Assembly (NCBI GenBank): GCA_907163375.1
Contig: CAJQUW010003430.1
Coordinates: forward strand, 62,001-126,000
Length of the DNA stretch: 64,000 nucleotides
Reading direction: 5' to 3'
From: Prostheceraeus crozeri
Lineage: Eukaryota > Platyhelminthes > Polycladida > Euryleptidae
This document shows positions 60,821-64,000 of the stretch, one piece after another (the stretch's first letter is position 1; each line of letters opens with the position of its first letter). The notes below the pieces were generated by a model, which saw nothing but the letters and a program-made list of their open reading frames with translations, ran no database searches and had not been told where the DNA came from. Position numbers and translations under genes: made by a program.

Positions 60821-62942
60821 GTATGTAAACTTTGCTGACGTTGACAATTTTTACTTACCGCAACCGCAACAGTGTAACCGAATGAGCGTGTGTTCCTGTC
60901 CGAATAGATGCGTCATTACTGAATTTTATGATTAATCTGATTACACTATCAACCTACCTATTTTGATCGGTCTATCATATAGTTGACTGTATAACCTAGG
61001 AATTATCTGATTACCATTCCTGCATAAAAGAAGACTGCTCAAACATTTATAGCTCGTGCAGTGTACGATTGTAGATTGTTGAAAATTAACCATGCAAAAT
61101 TCATAGCTGATTATTGATATTAACACATGAATTAAAAGGTGATTAAGTTCGCACTAACTGCAGTCTAACCTTTTTCAAATAATTCCCTCGCATCTGAAAA
61201 TTTAAATGCATGTATAAGTGTATTCTCCAACTAAGAATTCGCTCATCAATACCGCAAATTCTAAAACTGGGGAAAAGAAGTGAAATGAGTTTAAAACACC
61301 AAACTTTAATGCTAATATTAATGCTAACTTCACAGGCCATCCAAAAGGATTTGCTCGCCCATAAGAATAACCTATCATTGGCAATAGACTCATCTTCGAA
61401 TTTAATCGCATCTTTTCCAATCCCTCCTACCCTTCAAGTGCGCAGAATAACCATCTTCGGATCGAAATCAGCAGAAAATTAATTATAAAGTTCATGCTAA
61501 TTTTCTTGTCCGTAAAAACAATAGAGGATTGTCCATTCCCGAAATCGCTCGCACTATGGACTACCCGACGGCCATGAAGTTACTCAGATTAACCACGTAT
61601 GTATTGAAAATGTCACATTTTTCAATGTTCATTAATGCTGATCTAAAGGGCATTAAGGCTCAATTTTGTGATGGCGAGCAGATTGGGTTAGGTTCCCCAT
61701 AAAGCCATCATTAAGCTACGTTCACTTATAGGTTATAATCATGTAACCTATAATTTCATGATTCTATGCTATAACATAAATTTTTTAACTGGAGTACTTA
61801 AACTGATGTCCGACTCCGAGATGTCGTTAAAATGTTAACAATAACAAATCAATTTCATCGTACAACTTCATTTAACAATCAGCAGCAAAGCTTGCAGTAT
61901 TATTCATAATTAACCTAGGTGTGCATCATGATACTGCTTAAGGAAAGTCATGTTTTTCTAATGATGTGCAGTGATCATCGCTCTTATCTTCTTATTATCT
62001 GTGATATGTCATCGTGTCCTTGTAGCTTTCACCGAATCTTTACTTGAAAGGTTATGATTCAATAAAATCGATCAACAAGATCTAACACAGAATGTCGTTG
62101 TCGATGGTTAGACAAGAAAAGTTGACAAAAATAAGGGAAAATGTAGCGAGCTGGCGGGTAATGTCTTCCTATTGTCGTGACGACCTACGGTTCATGGGTC
62201 AAGAGCGCAAACGACGTTTTGTCTCGAGTGTCGGCGAGGCTGTCCATAAAACCTGGACTTACTAATATTGACGCAACTTCAATGACTCTCATGCGTTCCA
62301 ATGCGAGAATCCTTTTGTTGCGATGTGACCCGTCCCGCTTTCTTTTAGTCGTACAATATGTTTACATGATTTTTTATACTTCATATATTCATCTTTGAGT
62401 ATTGTTGTGATTTGTTAAACAAAATGTTGATACATAAAAAGATAGTTGATTTTTGTTGTTATTGCTCATTATTTCTCATCATTTTCTACGAGAAAACCCC
62501 TCATAAAAAGGATTATTGACGGACACGTGGTGGTCTACCTTCCGCTATCGATACGAACAGTCAAATCACCTTTCCCCAGGGTGACCACTCGGTCTTTTAA
62601 ACAGACCAGTCTGTATTGGTCTTTTTTGTCTTTTTTAGGACAAATCTATTTTTATTCATTTTTTATAGGAGTCGAGCTTTTATCTATAAGTTAGTGAAAA
62701 TGTATCAATCAGTTTGGTAGTCAGGCTGTCTAGTGCATCATTTTTTCTGATACATATCGTTTCCATGAACAGCAAGCCTGTATTGGAATGATGTTTGTAC
62801 ATGTTAAATTTGTTTTCATGATTCATGATGTGACATTAAATGCGTTTAAAAATATTTTATAATTTTAAAAATATGAACGTGCGAATACGTGGTAAACAGA
62901 AGCCAAATATTGGGGGAAGAGTCATATGCGAGGTAGGTGTAA
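60821..62942. other. Intergenic, no gene seen
   Basis: AT-rich. The ORF at 62177-62398 (73 codons) has no recognised motif. A small palindrome (ATAGGTTA-TAATCATG-TAACCTAT) is at about 61727-61750. Confidence 0.5.
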
Positions 62943-63671
62943 TAGTCCGGCAGCCAGAACGAGTTTCTGCAGGGAACGAGGCCGAAAATGAGACTTTCAC
63001 AGAATGATGTACACCAAATGCGTACTACGAATCGGCACGTCTGCCGAGTTCTAGTGAGTTTCCTCTTCTTGTCAGACAGAATCAAAGACAAACACATGTA
63101 AATCCAATGGGACGCAGATTGCAGTTTTTGGTTAAAATGAAATTTTCTATGTTTTCTCTGATTAAACGAAAAGTGCGAAGCCCAGACTGACAATTTTTGA
63201 CATGGAATGTCTTCAGGTCATTTCCTTTCATGCTCATGCAACTCTGTCTAGAAACCTAGACACATTTAGATTTGGCGAGCCTCATAATGTCAGTAAACAC
63301 AAACATTTTGAGCAACTTTATCCACATTCAATCACATTCTACCATACATTGCCGCTCAGATGCATGATGTTGTCACATGCACATAATAGGAAATGACCTG
63401 AAGACATTCCATGTCAAAAATTATGACTCTAGACTTAATGCTCTCCAGCTGATAAGCGAAAACATAGAAAATTTTATTTCAACTAAAAAACTATAATCTA
63501 CGTCCTATTGGATTTACATGTGTTTTTCTTTGATCCTGTCTGACAAGAAGAGGAACTCACTAGAACTCGGCAGACGCACCGATTCGTAGTGGGCAGAAGA
63601 TGTACATCATTCTGTGAAAGTCTCATTTTCGGCCTCGTTCCCTGCAGAAACTCGTCCTGGCTACCGGACTA
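62943..63671. mobile_element. 729-bp foldback element, about 285-bp arms
   Basis: Ends TAGTCCGGCAGCCAGAACGA and, reversed, TAGTCCGGTAGCCAGGACGA. Arms (62943-63228, 63389-63671) match well with scattered changes; a 160-bp loop contains a small GTCTAG-AAA-CCTAGAC hairpin. TAA lies on both sides, a 3-bp TWA-type duplication that fits PIF/Harbinger. No transposase. A partial relative is at 59585-59720. Confidence 0.85.
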
Positions 63672-63674
63672 TAA

Positions 63675-64000
63675 TCTAGAGGTGAAATTGACATTGAGCT
63701 TTTTGCATTTAGATAACTTGGCTTCTCGTGATTCGAAAAAGAATGACGTCTGTATTTCACTTTTGTTACATTGCCGCTTCGATGGCAGGACATACACATT
63801 GAGTGACACAGAAATCAGTGATTTTCGACGCATTTGGTCTGATATACAGATTGTTTCATAAAAAATGGATCACCCTTAAACATCGCCTTATCTTCAACTT
63901 TGTCTAACTCCGCCAAACTTGAACGAATTTCTCTGAAATTTGGAAGATATGTCAGTTGTGCTTACTAATATCATTGTTGGAAATTTCAAGCATGAATATT
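63675..64000. other. Window end; unassigned ORF tail
   Basis: The plus strand is open from inside the foldback arm to 63861, and its last part (SLLLHCRFDGRTYTLSDTEI) is not from the element. I recognise no family. After the stop, the sequence GTCTAACTCCGCCAAACTTG has a repeat-like feel but no copy within the window. Confidence 0.3.

Overview
The window looks like nuclear DNA of an invertebrate animal. It is AT-rich and has no operons and no dense run of genes. It carries animal-type parts: a rhodopsin-class GPCR remnant with splice signals, a histone H2B-like pseudogene, a tRNA-derived SINE, several non-LTR retrotransposon (LINE) families, and THAP/P-like, hAT, pogo/Tigger-like and Mutator-like DNA transposons. 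A marine invertebrate is plausible, but nothing here fixes the phylum. I found no gene that I would call intact and expressed.

Layout, left part. 1-2.5 kb is a broken THAP/P-element-type transposase. 5.9-6.4 kb (minus) is a decayed coding-like stretch with a duplicated cysteine module. 8.4-9.4 kb (minus) holds a SINE with target-site duplication next to the GPCR remnant. 12.6-13.5 kb is a striking G+T tract of about 0.9 kb. A Charlie-like hAT copy (14.6 kb), a second SINE copy (16.4 kb), a long hairpin (18.4 kb) and a minisatellite (19.7 kb) follow. 21.9-23.6 kb is a CR1-like LINE whose 3' tail recurs at 10.4 kb. The H2B pseudogene is at 25.1 kb, with its upstream 82 bp repeated 1.6 kb further on.

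Middle part. 30.3-33.8 kb (minus) holds two more LINE pieces and a small hAT MITE. 36.5-37.0 kb is an identical 230-bp tandem duplication. 36.97-43.15 kb is an insertion stack: one LINE on the minus strand, cut first by a 2.57-kb element with CTAG-rich ends (3-bp duplication CAG) and again by a 2.3-kb hAT (8-bp duplication CAGATGAC). Taking both out restores the order of the reverse-transcriptase motifs. 45.27-46.83 kb is a 1.56-kb palindromic element with arms of about 0.69 kb and a 9-bp duplication, which fits a Mutator-like foldback.

Right part. 47.1-52.8 kb is a second hAT containing a 1.33-kb internally deleted pogo/Tigger-like element. 52.9-55.5 kb is the best-preserved LINE. 55.9-57.5 kb is a third hAT transposase remnant, split by a 734-bp hAT MITE. 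A sister MITE at 59.9 kb carries a 51-bp perfect hairpin insertion. 62.9-63.7 kb is another foldback element, with a partial relative at 59.6 kb.

The window is therefore best read as a record of successive transposon insertions. Many borders are set to the base by terminal inverted repeats and target-site duplications. The long stretches between them show nothing I can support as a gene.
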